A stretch of DNA of 64,000 nt from contig NZ_LMKK01000004.1 in the NCBI RefSeq assembly GCF_001421485.1, forward strand, positions 1-64,000, written 5' to 3'. Under the pieces are notes generated by a model. The model was not told where the DNA came from. It was given only the letters and a program-made list of their open reading frames with translations, and did not search any database. Every line of letters starts with the position of its first letter. Positions within the stretch are counted from its first letter, which is position 1. Of the stretch, positions 16,213 through 24,640 are shown one piece after another. The position numbers and the translations under genes were made by a program. Source of the DNA: Agreia sp. Leaf210 (GTDB lineage: Bacteria > Actinomycetota > Actinomycetes > Actinomycetales > Microbacteriaceae).

Positions 16213-16620
16213 ATGACCTCCGCACCGACCGTTCTCTTCGTCTGCATTCACAACGCGGGTCGCTCGCAGATGGCGGCCGGATACATGACCGCCCTCTCCA
16301 ACGGCGCGGTCTCTGTGCGTTCGGGCGGCTCGGAACCCGGCCACGAGATCAACCCCGTCGCCATCCAGGCCATGGCCGAAGAAGGCATCGACATCTCGCA
16401 GGCCGTGCCCCAGCTGATGACGACGGAAGCCGTTCGCGAGTCGGATGTCGTCATCACCATGGGCTGCGGCGACGTGTGCCCCATCTTTCCCGGCAAGCGC
16501 TACGAGGACTGGGAGCTCGTCGACCCGAAGGGCAAGAGCCTCGACGAGGTGCGCGCCATCCGCGACTCGATCAAGACCCGTGTCAGCGCCCTTTTGACAG
16601 AACTCCTTCCCGAGGCCTGA
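16213..16620 (+). CDS. arsC: Arsenate reductase-like low-molecular-weight phosphatase
   Basis: This 135-residue protein of the LMWPc/ArsC fold has the P-loop VCIHNAGRSQMA, that is C-x5-R-S with Cys11 and Arg17. A second cysteine pair lies in MGCGDVCPIFPGKRY, followed by WELVDPKGKS with the catalytic-type Asp-Pro. This matches the thioredoxin- or mycothiol-linked arsenate reductase group better than plain tyrosine phosphatases. No arsenite exporter or ArsR lies nearby, so a general phosphatase role cannot be excluded. The 2H phosphoesterase gene starts 3 bases after the stop and is probably co-transcribed. Confidence 0.8.
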   Translation: MTSAPTVLFVCIHNAGRSQMAAGYMTALSNGAVSVRSGGSEPGHEINPVAIQAMAEEGIDISQAVPQLMTTEAVRESDVVITMGCGDVCPIFPGKRYEDWELVDPKGKSLDEVRAIRDSIKTRVSALLTELLPEA

Positions 16621-16623
16621 TCC

Positions 16624-17127
16624 ATGGCTGCGCTGTCGAGCATCGACGTGACCTTCGACGTCGCGACCGAGGCTGCCCTGCGGGGCGAATGGGATGCGCT
16701 GGAACGCGCCGGCTTCTCGAGTCTCGGCGCGCATACCGCGACCACGAACAGACCGCACCTCACACTCGTCGCGGGGACTCCTGTCGAGCGAGTGAGCGCC
16801 CCATCGGCTGCGGCCCTGCCTCTCGCCGTCACCATGGGAGCACCCGTGCTGTTCGGCACCGGCGACCGGCGGGTGCTCGCCCGCCTGGTCACTCCGACCC
16901 GAGCGCTGCTCGACCTGCAGGCTCATGTCTACTCGACCGTGCGGCCCGACGGTCTGGTGACGCATTCGCACCCCGGCGCCTGGGTCGCGCACGTCACTCT
17001 GGCCCGCCGCATCCGGCTCGATGACCTGCCGCGGGCACTCGAGCTACTGGGCGACGACATCGTCGGCGAGGCTACGGCACTGCGTCTCTGGAATGCGGCG
17101 GAGCGCACGGTGACGCTGCTCGGCTAG
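16624..17127 (+). CDS. 2'-5' RNA ligase / 2H phosphoesterase family protein
   Basis: This 167-residue protein has the two H-x-T motifs of 2H phosphoesterases: HLT at His45 (RPHLTLVA) and HVT at His123 (AHVTLARR), spaced as in the family. Members hydrolyse or form 2'-5' or cyclic phosphodiester bonds; the substrate is unknown here. The gene starts 3 bases after the ArsC-like gene, which implies one transcript. Its stop overlaps the convergent DUF998 gene stop by 4 bases. Confidence 0.8.
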   Translation: MAALSSIDVTFDVATEAALRGEWDALERAGFSSLGAHTATTNRPHLTLVAGTPVERVSAPSAAALPLAVTMGAPVLFGTGDRRVLARLVTPTRALLDLQAHVYSTVRPDGLVTHSHPGAWVAHVTLARRIRLDDLPRALELLGDDIVGEATALRLWNAAERTVTLLG

Positions 17128-17717
17128 GCGACGAGCGCGATCGCCACCGTGGCGATCCAGGCGAGCACCGCCACGTAGAGCAGTCTCTCGACCAGGCCGA
17201 AGTAGCGCCTGAGCGGCCCCACGAGGCTGGTCAACAGAATGAGCGCGCTGAAGACGGCCATCGCCCAAGCCAGCACGCCCGAGGCCGGCGCGATGCCCGC
17301 GAGTTCGGGATCGCCGGCGAACGTGCCTGTGAAGAGGAACGCCGCAACGGTGGCTGACGCGAAGAACGCGGTGGCGAGGAGATTGTGCCGCACACCGGTC
17401 GAGGTGCGCGGGGCGCCGGGCGCATCCATCGGTACCCACCCGATGGTGAGGCGCGCGAAGCCCAGGATGACGAGAAAGACGATGCCCGCGGCATTCGCCT
17501 CGGTCAGAGCCTCGATCAGAGCGACGGCGAGCATCAGGGCTGCGACGCCGAGCGACAGAGCCGCAGCGCGGTAGAACGTGAAGTAGTCCGTGATTCCGTA
17601 CTGGCTCACAGGGTCTCGTACCGGGTTCAGGCCGGTCGGCGCCACGTGCAGATACACCAGGCAGCCGAGGCAGACGGCCACGCCGAGCAGCGCGATCACA
17701 GCGATTGCGGTCACCAT
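17124..17717 (-). CDS. DUF998 family membrane protein
   Basis: This 197-residue protein has about six hydrophobic helices. The motif LNPVRDPVSQYGITDY after the first helix and the conserved FARLTIGWVPMDAPGAPRTSTGVRHN segment are characteristic of DUF998 proteins. The function is unknown. ATG at 17717 has AAGGAG eight bases upstream. Confidence 0.82.
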   Translation of the reverse strand: MVTAIAVIALLGVAVCLGCLVYLHVAPTGLNPVRDPVSQYGITDYFTFYRAAALSLGVAALMLAVALIEALTEANAAGIVFLVILGFARLTIGWVPMDAPGAPRTSTGVRHNLLATAFFASATVAAFLFTGTFAGDPELAGIAPASGVLAWAMAVFSALILLTSLVGPLRRYFGLVERLLYVAVLAWIATVAIALVA

Positions 17718-17776
17718 TCGAGAACTCCTTCGGCCCCGTTCACACGACGGCGGCGCTCACTGTCGATCATGCACCA

Positions 17777-19924
17777 CTACATGAGCCCCTGCGCGATGAG
17801 CGCCCAACGGATGGCCGGCGCCACATGCTCCGAGTACTGGACCGTCATGTGCACCTGGTCGTACTTCGTGGGCAGTGTGCCCGCGAAGGCGGGGCATTGC
17901 CCGTCGACGCAGCTGAAGGGCAGTGAGCTCACGGCGTGATCGCCCGCGGCGGGCGCACTCGCCTCGAACGCGGCCTCGAAGTCGTTCCAGGTCGGGTCGA
18001 CGTTCACGGCGCAGTCGATCGGGCTCGATACCTTCGAGTAGCACTGGCCGAGCGGAGCCCCCAGCGGCGGCGGCGCGAGGTACACGACGCGACCGGGCGC
18101 GTTGTATCCGGCCGCCTCGGCGAGCGTCGCCGAGACGAGGTCACCGGTCGACAGCGGTCTGCGGTCGCTCGACTGACCCAACGCGAAGGCGTTCGACATC
18201 ACGATCAGTTGAGGAGCGTCGGCACGGATGCGGTCGGCCACGTCCTGCTTGCGCTGCGTGCACGCATCCATCACCCCGTCGCCGTCGTTCTGCACGAGCA
18301 CGTTGGTGAACCGGCATCCATAGAGCCCGATAGTGGTGATCTGCCACTGATCGCCGCTGGCCTCGGCCATCGCCTTGAACGCTGGCGCGTAGGCCATCGC
18401 CGTCGAATCGCCCACCAGGTACATGTGCTGCGGCGCGCTGCGGTTGCCCCAGGTGCAGTCGTCGACGTTGGGGGTACCGCCGATGTCGAAACAGCGCCGC
18501 GCGGGGTTGTTGTTCGAGGTCTGCGACATGGCGTCGTCGATCGAGGGAGAGAGGTTGTCGGGCCAGGCGGTGGCGGTGAGCGCCGCAGCGAGGTCGGCCT
18601 GCAACTGCACTTCGGGGTTCTCGGCGGGAACGGGGGCCGCGACAGGAGCGGCCATCGGGGTGTGGTCGCGCAGCACGCTGAACGATCCGAGCCCCACGGC
18701 GGCACCGACGACCATGAGCGCGACGGTCGCGAGGATCGCGTGCGCGCCGAAGCGGTCTCGCCACTCCTGCCAGGCCTCACGACCCGCCTCACGCGAATCG
18801 GCGCGACGCAGCAGTGGCGAATGGTGGAAGGGCTGCTCGATCAGGTAGAACGAGATCATCGAGATGGCGAGGGTGAGCCCGAGGATGATCGCCGTGACCG
18901 TGGGCGTCTGCTCCGGCATGAGCAACAGCACGAAGGTCAGCACAGGGAAGTGCCAGAGGTAGAGGGAGTACGACAGATTGCCCAGGTACACGCTCACCGG
19001 GTTGTCGAGCACGAAGAGGTAGCGCTGGCGGCCACCGATTCCTCCGACGATGATGAGCATCGTGGCGCCGACCGCGAGCGCGGCTCCCGGCCCGGGGAAC
19101 GGCGTCGCGTCGGTGACCTGCACGAACGACCACAGCAGCAAGAGCAGACCGAGCCATCCGACAACGAATCGGATGCCGGTGGGCAGCTTGGCCAGCACCG
19201 GCGCGGCGATCGCGAGCAGGGCTCCGGCGCCGAGTTCCCAGGCCCGCGAGAACGTCGAGAAGTACGCGGCCGCGGGGCTCGACGCCGTCTGCTGCACCGC
19301 ATAGAGGAACGACACGACCACGAGCGCGGCCATGACGATGCCCAGCGCCACGCGAGCGCGGTGAGGCGAGCGCAGCAGCTTCACCGCGATGGCGAGCACG
19401 ACGATGACGAGCCAGGGCCAGACGAGATAGAACTGCTCTTCGACCGACAGCGACCAGTAGTGCTGCAGCGGAGACGCGGGATCCGTGGCGTGGAAGTAGT
19501 CGGTGCCGAGAGCCGTGAAACGCCAGTTGGCTACGAAGAGCAGCGAGTAGACACCATCCCAGATCGTCGACAGGCTGCGCGCACGGTTGAAGAGAAAGTA
19601 TCCGACGGCCGCCGTCACCACGATCACGGTCAGGGCGGCCGGAACGATGCGACGCACCCGCCGGGCGTAGAAGCCGGCGAGCGAGATCTTGCCGTGCTGC
19701 TCGTGGTCACGCAGCAGCAGACCGGTGATGAGAAAGCCGGAGATCACGAAGAACACGTCGACGCCGGCGAATCCCCCGCTCGGCCAGGCGATCACGTGGT
19801 TCACGATCACAGCGATCACGGCAACGGCACGAAGGCCCTGGATGTCTGCGCGGATGACGCGAGGTCGGGTCACCTCGGTCGCCTCGTCGTGTTCTGGCAT
19901 GGTCGCGTTGTTCTGCTGCGTCAC
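17777..19924 (-). CDS. OafA/YrhL-type acyltransferase with SGNH domain
   Basis: This 715-residue protein has an N-terminal Acyl_transf_3 membrane domain (about 20-400) opening RADIQGLRAVAVIAVIVNHV, where the His of NHV fits the active-site position, with GGFAGVDVFFVISGFLI and WSLSVEEQFYLVWPW as family hallmarks. A C-terminal SGNH hydrolase-like domain (about 480-715) has GDST with Ser507 and DQVH with Asp689 and His692 as its probable triad. Such proteins O-acetylate cell-wall or surface polysaccharides using cytoplasmic acyl donors. The start is GTG 19924 after a GGGGGAGA stretch; ATG at 19900 is an alternative. No polysaccharide cluster surrounds it. Confidence 0.88.
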   Translation of the reverse strand: MTQQNNATMPEHDEATEVTRPRVIRADIQGLRAVAVIAVIVNHVIAWPSGGFAGVDVFFVISGFLITGLLLRDHEQHGKISLAGFYARRVRRIVPAALTVIVVTAAVGYFLFNRARSLSTIWDGVYSLLFVANWRFTALGTDYFHATDPASPLQHYWSLSVEEQFYLVWPWLVIVVLAIAVKLLRSPHRARVALGIVMAALVVVSFLYAVQQTASSPAAAYFSTFSRAWELGAGALLAIAAPVLAKLPTGIRFVVGWLGLLLLLWSFVQVTDATPFPGPGAALAVGATMLIIVGGIGGRQRYLFVLDNPVSVYLGNLSYSLYLWHFPVLTFVLLLMPEQTPTVTAIILGLTLAISMISFYLIEQPFHHSPLLRRADSREAGREAWQEWRDRFGAHAILATVALMVVGAAVGLGSFSVLRDHTPMAAPVAAPVPAENPEVQLQADLAAALTATAWPDNLSPSIDDAMSQTSNNNPARRCFDIGGTPNVDDCTWGNRSAPQHMYLVGDSTAMAYAPAFKAMAEASGDQWQITTIGLYGCRFTNVLVQNDGDGVMDACTQRKQDVADRIRADAPQLIVMSNAFALGQSSDRRPLSTGDLVSATLAEAAGYNAPGRVVYLAPPPLGAPLGQCYSKVSSPIDCAVNVDPTWNDFEAAFEASAPAAGDHAVSSLPFSCVDGQCPAFAGTLPTKYDQVHMTVQYSEHVAPAIRWALIAQGLM

Positions 19925-19998
19925 GTACTACTCGTCTCCCCCGGTCTGAGCCGTGCAGAGCCTATCGTGCCGACGTTGAAAGCGCTCTCCCACAGGAG

Positions 19999-20004
19999 CA
20001 GAAT
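19999..20004 (+). promoter_or_regulatory. -10-like box before the VOC gene
   Basis: CAGAAT ends 6 bases before ATG 20011. An AGGAG also lies 12 bases from the ATG, so leaderless and leadered initiation are both possible. Confidence 0.3.
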
Positions 20005-20010
20005 CGAGGC

Positions 20011-20433
20011 ATGACTCATCCCGCCTTTCGCCAGGTCGTGCTCGACACCGAGAACGCGCGCGAGCTCGCCGAGTTCTACCGGCAGTTGCTCGGCCTGCGC
20101 TACGAGCCCGGCGACGAGGCTCCAGCACCGGGCGAACCCGACCCCTCCGGCGACGACTGGCTGGTGCTGCTCGGCTCCGACGGTCGCCGCCTGCTCGCAT
20201 TCCAGCAGGTCGAGAGCCTCGCGACGACCACCTGGCCCGAGGGTCCCCGGCCGCAGCAGCTCCATCTCGACTTCAGCGTCCGGAACCTCGACGAACTCCG
20301 CACCCACAACATCCGGGCACTGAGCCTCGGCGCGACCCTGCTCGACGACCGCATCGACGACCCCGACGAGGCGCTCGTCGTGCTCGCCGACCCGGCCGGG
20401 CATCCGTTCTGCATCTTCGTGACCGCCGAGTGA
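20011..20433 (+). CDS. VOC superfamily (glyoxalase-like) protein
   Basis: This 140-residue single VOC domain has two beta-alpha-beta-beta-beta halves: VLDTENARELAEFYRQLLGL opens the first, and LHLDFSVRNLDEL through VVLADPAGHPFCIF closes the second. The last motif is typical of bleomycin-resistance/glyoxalase relatives. Likely metal ligands are His of LHLDF and an acidic residue in the C-terminal half. The substrate is not predictable. The gene is divergent from the acyltransferase. Confidence 0.85.
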   Translation: MTHPAFRQVVLDTENARELAEFYRQLLGLRYEPGDEAPAPGEPDPSGDDWLVLLGSDGRRLLAFQQVESLATTTWPEGPRPQQLHLDFSVRNLDELRTHNIRALSLGATLLDDRIDDPDEALVVLADPAGHPFCIFVTAE

Positions 20434-20563
20434 CAGCCGATCGCGCGGCCGCGCGAACCTCGTCGCCATGCGGTCGTCTGTTTGCCTTGGACACACCCGT
20501 CGCGGGAGACTGGAACTCCGCACCGGATCGCTACTGAGTCTTCCGCCGACCTAGGAGCTCACC

Positions 20564-21649
20564 ATGGCTGAAACAACCGAGCCGATCGACGCCCGCGTCG
20601 GTCTCTACATCGACTTCGACAACATCGTCATCTCGCGGTACCAGCAGCTGCACGGGCGCAACGCTTTTCAGCGCGACGGCATCCGTGACTTCGACAAGTC
20701 CGACCCCAACAACGATCCCGAGATCGCCGCGCGCCTCGCGGCGGCAACCGTCGACTTCAGCGCGATCATCGACTTCGCGGCCAGCTTCGGAACCACCGTG
20801 GTCAACCGCGCCTACGCCGACTGGTCGGTTCCGGTCAACGCCAGCTACCAGCGCCAGCTCATGTCGCGAGCGGTCGACCTCACCCAGCTCTTCACGACCA
20901 CGACCCGCGGCACCAAGAACGGGGCAGACATCCGCCTCGCCGTCGACGTGGTCGAAGACCTGTTCCGCCTGCCCGACCTCACGCACGTGATCATCGTGGC
21001 GGGCGACTCCGACTACATCGCCCTTGCTCAGAAGGCCAAGCGTCTCGGCCGCTTCGTGGTGGGCATCGGAGTCGCCGGCTCGACCAGCACCTCGCTGGCC
21101 GCCGCCTGCGACGAGTTCGAAGACTACGACTCGCTGCCCGGCATCGAGAAGCGCCCCGAGGTCGTCGCACCGGCCGGGTCGAGCTCATCGCGCCGTGGTG
21201 CGAAGAAGACGGTGGATGCCGCTGCCGGCGTCGTCGACGCCGGTTCGACTTCGGGTGCGGGTGCGCCCGACGCCGACGCTGATGCCGAGGTCGAGCCGAA
21301 GAAGGCGCCCGCCCGGTCACGCCGTGTCACGATCCCCATGTTCTCGCACACCGAAGACGTGCCCTTCGAAGAGCCCGAGCCCGAGCCGGAGGACGCGCAG
21401 ACCGTGGCCACGGAGCTGCTCGTGCGCGCACTCCAGATCGGTCACGCCAAGGGCGACGCCGACGAGTGGCTGAACACCGGCTCGGTGAAGAACCAGATGC
21501 GCCGCATGGATCCCTCGTTCAACGAGAAGCCGCTGGGCTACCGCTCGTTCACCGACTTCCTCGCCTCGCGCGACGACGTGGCCGAGCTGGCCGAAGAGGG
21601 GCAGCAGCGACTCATCCGCCTCCTCTCCTCGGCCGACGACAAGCACTGA
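20564..21649 (+). CDS. NYN-domain RNase-like protein with LOTUS/OST-HTH domain
   Basis: This 361-residue protein opens with a NYN (PIN-like) nuclease domain (about 10-190) containing LYIDFDNIV with Asp17 and Asp19, NGADIRLAVDVVED and IIVAGDSDYIAL. These supply the acidic residues expected to bind metal. A low-complexity linker (about 200-265) leads to a C-terminal LOTUS/OST-HTH-like domain (about 285-355, with GSVKNQMRRMDPSFNEK and GYRSFTDFLAS), an RNA-binding winged helix. This is the layout of LabA/MARF1-like proteins and suggests RNA turnover or regulation. The start is ATG with AGGAG seven bases upstream. Confidence 0.88.
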   Translation: MAETTEPIDARVGLYIDFDNIVISRYQQLHGRNAFQRDGIRDFDKSDPNNDPEIAARLAAATVDFSAIIDFAASFGTTVVNRAYADWSVPVNASYQRQLMSRAVDLTQLFTTTTRGTKNGADIRLAVDVVEDLFRLPDLTHVIIVAGDSDYIALAQKAKRLGRFVVGIGVAGSTSTSLAAACDEFEDYDSLPGIEKRPEVVAPAGSSSSRRGAKKTVDAAAGVVDAGSTSGAGAPDADADAEVEPKKAPARSRRVTIPMFSHTEDVPFEEPEPEPEDAQTVATELLVRALQIGHAKGDADEWLNTGSVKNQMRRMDPSFNEKPLGYRSFTDFLASRDDVAELAEEGQQRLIRLLSSADDKH

Positions 21650-21712
21650 GCCGGCTTTCCCTCGGCTTGTCCGTACCCTGAGCCGGCTCGCGCAGACACC
21701 AGCTGATCGCTG

Positions 21713-21718
21713 TAGCAT
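21713..21718 (+). promoter_or_regulatory. -10 box for leaderless phosphatase gene
   Basis: TAGCAT ends 6 bases before ATG 21725, and no ribosome site is present. Confidence 0.45.
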
Positions 21719-21724
21719 CGCCGG

Positions 21725-22447
21725 ATGCGCGAGCTGACGTGGGACGGTGGGCACAACATCCGAGACCTCGGCGGACTGTCGACCTCCCTGTCTCCCACCG
21801 GGGAAACAGTATGGGGACGTGTAGCGCGGGGGCCTCGGCGCGAACGACTCACGAAGCGCGGCTGGGCAGATGCTTCGGTGTGGGGGCTCCAGACGATCGT
21901 CGATCTCCGCAATGCCGACGAGGTGGGCACGCGCGCCGGCGATCCGGAGTCGACACCGCCTCGCGAGGTAGCAATCCACCTCGTTCCAACCGAGGACCAC
22001 ACCGACTCCGATTTTCGGGCGACCTGCATGCCGATCCTCGACTCTCCGGAGTACTGGCTTCACAACATCCGAATCCTTCCGCAGCTGGTTCGCCGATCGC
22101 TCGAAGCGATCGCTGCCTCCACGCCGGGCGTTCTCGTTCATTGCGGAGCAGGCCGCGACCGAACCGGCATGATCAGCGCCCTCCTGCTTGCGAACGCAGG
22201 AGTATCGTCGGACGACATTTTCGTGGACTATGCGACCTCTGTGCGCGCGATGGCTGCAAGGGGGCCGCAGATGAGTCCGACATCAGATCGACAGGCGTCG
22301 TGGACACACGCCGAGGTCGCTCGCTGGCTGAGCGAGGTCGAGACCTTCGTCAGAGAATTTGTCGACGACGTTGAGGCGTCGATGACGCAATTACAGGTCG
22401 ACGCAGCTACGCGCTCTCGACTCCAGACGCTGCTCACCCAGCCGTGA
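21725..22447 (+). CDS. Tyrosine/dual-specificity protein phosphatase (Y_phosphatase3-like)
   Basis: This 240-residue protein has the N-terminal pattern NIRDLGGL and a later DLRNADEV, both typical of Y_phosphatase3/IphP-type phosphatases, followed by the signature HCGAGRDRTGM, that is C-x5-R with Cys140 as nucleophile. It may remove phosphate from Tyr or Ser/Thr residues or from phosphoinositides; secretion is not indicated because there is no signal peptide. The gene stands alone between the NYN gene and a convergent YitT gene. Confidence 0.88.
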   Translation: MRELTWDGGHNIRDLGGLSTSLSPTGETVWGRVARGPRRERLTKRGWADASVWGLQTIVDLRNADEVGTRAGDPESTPPREVAIHLVPTEDHTDSDFRATCMPILDSPEYWLHNIRILPQLVRRSLEAIAASTPGVLVHCGAGRDRTGMISALLLANAGVSSDDIFVDYATSVRAMAARGPQMSPTSDRQASWTHAEVARWLSEVETFVREFVDDVEASMTQLQVDAATRSRLQTLLTQP

Positions 22448-22468
22448 CAGATCCGATGGCGCGCCGTT

Positions 22469-22529
22469 ATTCAGGAGGAACCGACGAAAGGCGCGGTTTT
22501 CGGTCGCCGCCGCCCCGGTTTTCCTGAAT
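22469..22529. repeat. Imperfect inverted repeat between convergent genes
   Basis: ATTCAGGAGGAACCG (22469-22483) and CCGGTTTTCCTGAAT (22515-22529) are inverted with two mismatches and flank a GC-rich 31-base core. The structure lies in the 140-base gap between the phosphatase and yitT-like genes and could act as a bidirectional terminator. Confidence 0.5.
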
Positions 22530-22587
22530 ACGAGCGCGCCCGGTGCATCCGTCTCGATGGGTTCGCCGGTCTCAACGGACGGAGAGA

Positions 22588-23241
22588 TCAGCTCGGGGCG
22601 TAGCGACCCGGCCGGTGGTTGAACGCAAGCACGATGTTCGGAACGACGGCGCCCAGGGCCGAGAGCAGCACCATCCACGGCGGGGCCACGGCGAAGGCGG
22701 CGAGGACGACGGCGACATCGAGGCCCATCTGCACATACCCCGCCCGCCAGCCGAGCTTCTCCTGCGTCAGAAGGGCGAGAACGTTGAAACCGCCCATGCT
22801 CGACCCGTGGCGGAACAGGATCAGCATGCCGACTCCGGCGAGCAGGTTTCCGACCAGCGTTCCGTAGACCGGGTTGAGGTGCTCGAAGCTCACGAGCGAC
22901 GGAACGATCGACGAGAGCAGTGACACCAGGCTGACAGAGATGATGGAACGCACCGTGAAGGCGAGCCTCTTCTTCCAGAACGCCAGCGCGAAGAACGGCA
23001 CGTTCACGAGCAGGAACAGCACCGAGAACGGCAGCGCGGTGGCATAGCTGATGAGCAGCGAGAGCCCCGCGGTTCCCCCAGTCACCGCTCCGGTCGTCTT
23101 CAGCAGCAGAACTCCGAGCGAGAGGGTGATCGTGGCCATGAGAATAGCCAGAACGTCCTCGAGCATGGTGTGTCCCGGCGATGCCTGCGTCACCGATCTC
23201 ACAACAGGCGGCGTGGCAGTGGGCAGGGTCGAAGACGTCAT
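22588..23241 (-). CDS. YitT family membrane protein
   Basis: This 217-residue protein has about five membrane helices (about 27-50, 58-80, 90-115, 120-145, 165-200) and family-like segments GAVTGGTAGLSLLISYATALPF and NVPFFALAFWKK. It is the short form, lacking the C-terminal DUF2179 domain of longer YitT proteins. Function is poorly known in the family; transport has been suggested. It is divergent from an Lrp-type regulator, which is the most likely controller of this gene. Confidence 0.85.
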   Translation of the reverse strand: MTSSTLPTATPPVVRSVTQASPGHTMLEDVLAILMATITLSLGVLLLKTTGAVTGGTAGLSLLISYATALPFSVLFLLVNVPFFALAFWKKRLAFTVRSIISVSLVSLLSSIVPSLVSFEHLNPVYGTLVGNLLAGVGMLILFRHGSSMGGFNVLALLTQEKLGWRAGYVQMGLDVAVVLAAFAVAPPWMVLLSALGAVVPNIVLAFNHRPGRYAPS

Positions 23242-23296
23242 TGCCCGATGCTCTCAGCGAAGCGAGCGTTGGCGCAAACGAGCCCTCTCTCACTGA

Positions 23297-23337
23297 GCAG
23301 AATGCAATGTTCTGCGGGGTTCGAGTGACAGAATGCA
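23297..23337 (+). promoter_or_regulatory. Candidate Lrp/AsnC operator and promoter
   Basis: GCAGAA (23297-23302) and TTCTGC (23310-23315) form a dyad. AGAATGCA occurs at 23299-23306 and again at 23330-23337, exactly 31 bases or about three helical turns apart. The second copy overlaps CAGAAT (23329-23334), which serves as a -10 box 6 bases before the Lrp-type ATG. Confidence 0.5.
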
Positions 23338-23340
23338 TGC

Positions 23341-23814
23341 ATGTCCGCTCTCGACTCCCTCGATGCCCGACTCCTGCTCGCGCTCGACGACGATCCAGAT
23401 GCGACGATCCTGGCTCTCGCACGAACGCTCGGCGTCGCTCGCAACACGGTTCATGCGCGCTTCGCTCGGCTCACCCGCATCGGAGCGCTGAAGGAGCCGA
23501 GCCGCCGCGTCGACCCTGCGGCGCTCGGCTACTCGCTCGTGGCCTTCGTGTCGATCGCGATCAGCCAGGCCACAGGCCACCTCGCCGAAGCGGGCATCGC
23601 GGAGCTGCCCGAGGTCGTCGAGATCCACTCCACGACGGGCGAGGCCGATCTGCTCGTAAAGGTTCTCGCTCGCAGTACAGAGGAACTGCGCCGCATAACG
23701 GTGGAGATGCTCGCGATCGAGGGAGTGGTGCGCACGAACACCGCGATCTCGCTGGTCGAGACCATGCCGCTCCGCCTGCGCCCGCTCCTTGAGCGTGCCG
23801 CCGAAACCGAGTGA
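23341..23814 (+). CDS. Lrp/AsnC family transcriptional regulator
   Basis: This 157-residue protein has an N-terminal helix-turn-helix (about 5-55, LDARLLLALDDDP then ATILALARTLGVARNTVHARFARL) and a C-terminal RAM (AsnC ligand-binding) domain with VVEIHSTTGEADLLVKVLA. Such regulators respond to amino acids. Divergence from the YitT-like transporter and a 31-base-spaced repeat in the gap suggest it controls that gene and itself. The ATG follows CAGAAT by 6 bases with no ribosome site. Confidence 0.88.
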   Translation: MSALDSLDARLLLALDDDPDATILALARTLGVARNTVHARFARLTRIGALKEPSRRVDPAALGYSLVAFVSIAISQATGHLAEAGIAELPEVVEIHSTTGEADLLVKVLARSTEELRRITVEMLAIEGVVRTNTAISLVETMPLRLRPLLERAAETE

Positions 23815-23893
23815 GCAGTTTTCGCCCGTCGCAGGCGTCTGAACAGGCCAGAACTGCACATTCGCCCGAGCAGAGCCCACCGAGTGAGCAGCA

Positions 23894-24640
23894 TCAGTGC
23901 ATGATCATGCCGCCGGTGACGTTGAACGACTGGCCCGTGAGGTACTCGCCATCGACGGAGGCGAGAAACAGGGCGAACCCGGCCACGTCATCCGGTGTGC
24001 CGAGGCGCCCCAACGGCGACTTCTTCGACCACGCGGCGACGTCTTCTTCGGTGCGCGTGTCTTTGCCCATGTCGGTGAGCACGTAGCCGGGAAGCAGTGC
24101 GTTCACCCTGATCTGGTGCTCGCCCCATTCGAGTGCGGCCGCCCGGGTCAGGCCCACGACGGCGGCCTTCGACGCTGCGTACGCTCCCTCGTCTGCTCCG
24201 CCCGCTTTCGCGGCCATGCTGGCGATGTTCACGATCGTGCCGCCCGTTTTCTGCGCGATCATGGCTCGGGCCGCGTGCTGCATCGCGAAGAGCGTGCCAC
24301 GCGCGTTGATGTCCATCACGAGATCCCAGCGATCGGGCGTGAGGTCGAGCAGACTGCCGCGCGCCAGAATGCCGGCGCTGTTCACCAGCACGTCGACGCC
24401 GCCGAGCTCGGCGAGCGCCACCGCGAAGGCGGCCTCGACGGTCACGGCATCGACCAGATCGCAATGCAGGATGCGTCGGGCCGGGCCGCCCGCATCGCCA
24501 GACCCGCGCGAGGAGTCGCCGCGCGCGAGGTCGAGCACGATCGCGTCAGCGCCCTCCCCGGTGAACCTCTCGGCGATGCGACCGCCGATCCCTCCGCCGC
24601 CACCCACCACGATGACGCGTGTGCCCACGAATCGGCTCAT
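23894..24640 (-). CDS. SDR family oxidoreductase
   Basis: This 248-residue classical short-chain dehydrogenase has cofactor motif VVGGGGGIGGRIAE (a variant of TGxxxGxG), NSAG, the catalytic Tyr-x-x-x-Lys in YAASKAAV, and a C-terminal GQSFNVTGGMIMH. Final GG motifs of this kind are usual in 3-oxoacyl-ACP reductase or sugar dehydrogenase relatives; the substrate is unknown. Its ATG overlaps the stop of the upstream unknown gene (ATGA), so the two are translated together. Confidence 0.88.
   Translation of the reverse strand: MSRFVGTRVIVVGGGGGIGGRIAERFTGEGADAIVLDLARGDSSRGSGDAGGPARRILHCDLVDAVTVEAAFAVALAELGGVDVLVNSAGILARGSLLDLTPDRWDLVMDINARGTLFAMQHAARAMIAQKTGGTIVNIASMAAKAGGADEGAYAASKAAVVGLTRAAALEWGEHQIRVNALLPGYVLTDMGKDTRTEEDVAAWSKKSPLGRLGTPDDVAGFALFLASVDGEYLTGQSFNVTGGMIMH

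Noticed and set aside
17936-20014. Plus-strand open frame of 692 codons
   Set aside because: It is antisense to the acyltransferase, whose membrane and SGNH motifs are clear. The plus product is an Arg/His/Asp-rich shadow.
20450-20470. GCGCGGCCGCGC palindrome between the VOC and NYN genes as a terminator
   Set aside because: The stem has no loop of useful size and no U-tract. A chance GC palindrome is as likely in such DNA.
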